In this document: positions 5,880 through 5,956 of the stretch, piece after piece
Layout of the letters: each line of letters starts with the position of its first letter
Position numbering within the stretch: the stretch's first letter is position 1
Origin: an uncultured Altererythrobacter sp.
GTDB taxonomy: Bacteria > Pseudomonadota > Alphaproteobacteria > Sphingomonadales > Sphingomonadaceae
Reading direction: 5' to 3'
DNA length: 5,956 nt
Assembly (NCBI GenBank): GCA_937950385.1
Contig: CALFEA010000028.1
Coordinates: forward strand, 1 to 5,956
The notes under the pieces: generated by a model
Database searches by the model: none
The model's input: the letters and a program-made list of their open reading frames with translations, nothing else
What the model was told of the DNA's origin: nothing
Translations under genes and position numbers: made by a program

Positions 5880-5956
5880 CGCATTACCCCTCCCAATTTA
5901 CCGACCGCTGAAGAAGCGCGCGAAGAGATCACCCGCCGCGTTGCCTTGGCATCAGA
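5868..5956 (+). CDS. Unidentified protein, N-terminal fragment
   Basis: About 29 codons are visible before the right edge. Two consecutive ATGs (5868 and 5871) open a frame reading MMAGRITPPNLPTAEEAR and continuing as a charged, probably helical segment (EEITRRVALAS). I do not recognise the family from so little. Codon choice matches the neighbours. There is no good Shine-Dalgarno; the best is a weak GTGGAT at 5856-5861. The predicted transcription start coincides with the second ATG, so 5871 is the likely true start if the mRNA is leaderless. GTG at 5856 is another possible start. The opposite strand is also open here, which lowers confidence. Confidence 0.55.
   Translation, partial: MMAGRITPPNLPTAEEAREEITRRVALAS

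Noticed and set aside
5793..5880. Intrinsic terminator after the DUF3617 gene
   Set aside because: Stem-loops are present, but none is followed by a T-run; the outer right arm runs into coding sequence.
5842..5956. C-terminal end of a minus-strand gene at the right edge
   Set aside because: The minus strand is open up to a stop near 5842-5844, but the plus frame has start codons, a promoter-like pair and a more protein-like helical composition. Not fully excluded.

Overview
The window carries ordinary bacterial chromosome with closely packed genes. Moderately high GC, UvrB sequence character (an N-terminus with the run [10 protein letters not shown] and a basic C-terminal tail), a ScsB-type DsbD, a DUF3617 lipoprotein and a UbiH-family hydroxylase together suggest an alphaproteobacterium, most likely Sphingomonadales (Erythrobacteraceae-like). 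That placement is inferred from remembered family resemblance, not from a search. No mobile element, CRISPR array, rRNA or tRNA gene was seen.

Layout from left to right. (1) 1-79, minus strand: the first 26 codons of an FAD-dependent hydroxylase of the UbiH/Coq6 type, running off the left edge. (2) 127-2277, plus strand: a ScsB-type DsbD transmembrane thiol reductant transporter, divergent from the hydroxylase with only 47 bp between start codons. (3) 2246-2896, minus strand: a lipoprotein of unknown function whose 3' end overlaps the dsbD 3' end by 32 bp. (4) 2896-5121, minus strand: uvrB, directly upstream of the lipoprotein gene and joined to it by a TAATG stop/start overlap, so the two are probably one translationally coupled operon. 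(5) 5122-5252: the uvrB/DUF3617 divergent region, holding an imperfect 14-bp tandem repeat. (6) 5253-5792, plus strand: a DUF3617-type lipoprotein with an EF-hand-like loop just after the lipidated cysteine. (7) 5793-5867: a short regulatory region with a nested palindrome and a good sigma70-like promoter. (8) 5868-5956, plus strand: the start of an unidentified gene running off the right edge.

The genes do not form one obvious pathway. UvrB is cytoplasmic DNA repair and the hydroxylase probably belongs to ubiquinone synthesis. DsbD and the two lipoproteins share the cell envelope: DsbD delivers electrons to periplasmic disulfides, and each lipoprotein has an even number of cysteines besides the lipidated one. 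Whether they are DsbD clients is speculation.

The most interesting structure is at 5820-5879. A perfect 11-bp inverted repeat encloses a consensus-like promoter whose predicted transcription start falls on a start codon. This suggests a leaderless mRNA, with a hairpin that would hide the same start codon only in read-through transcripts.
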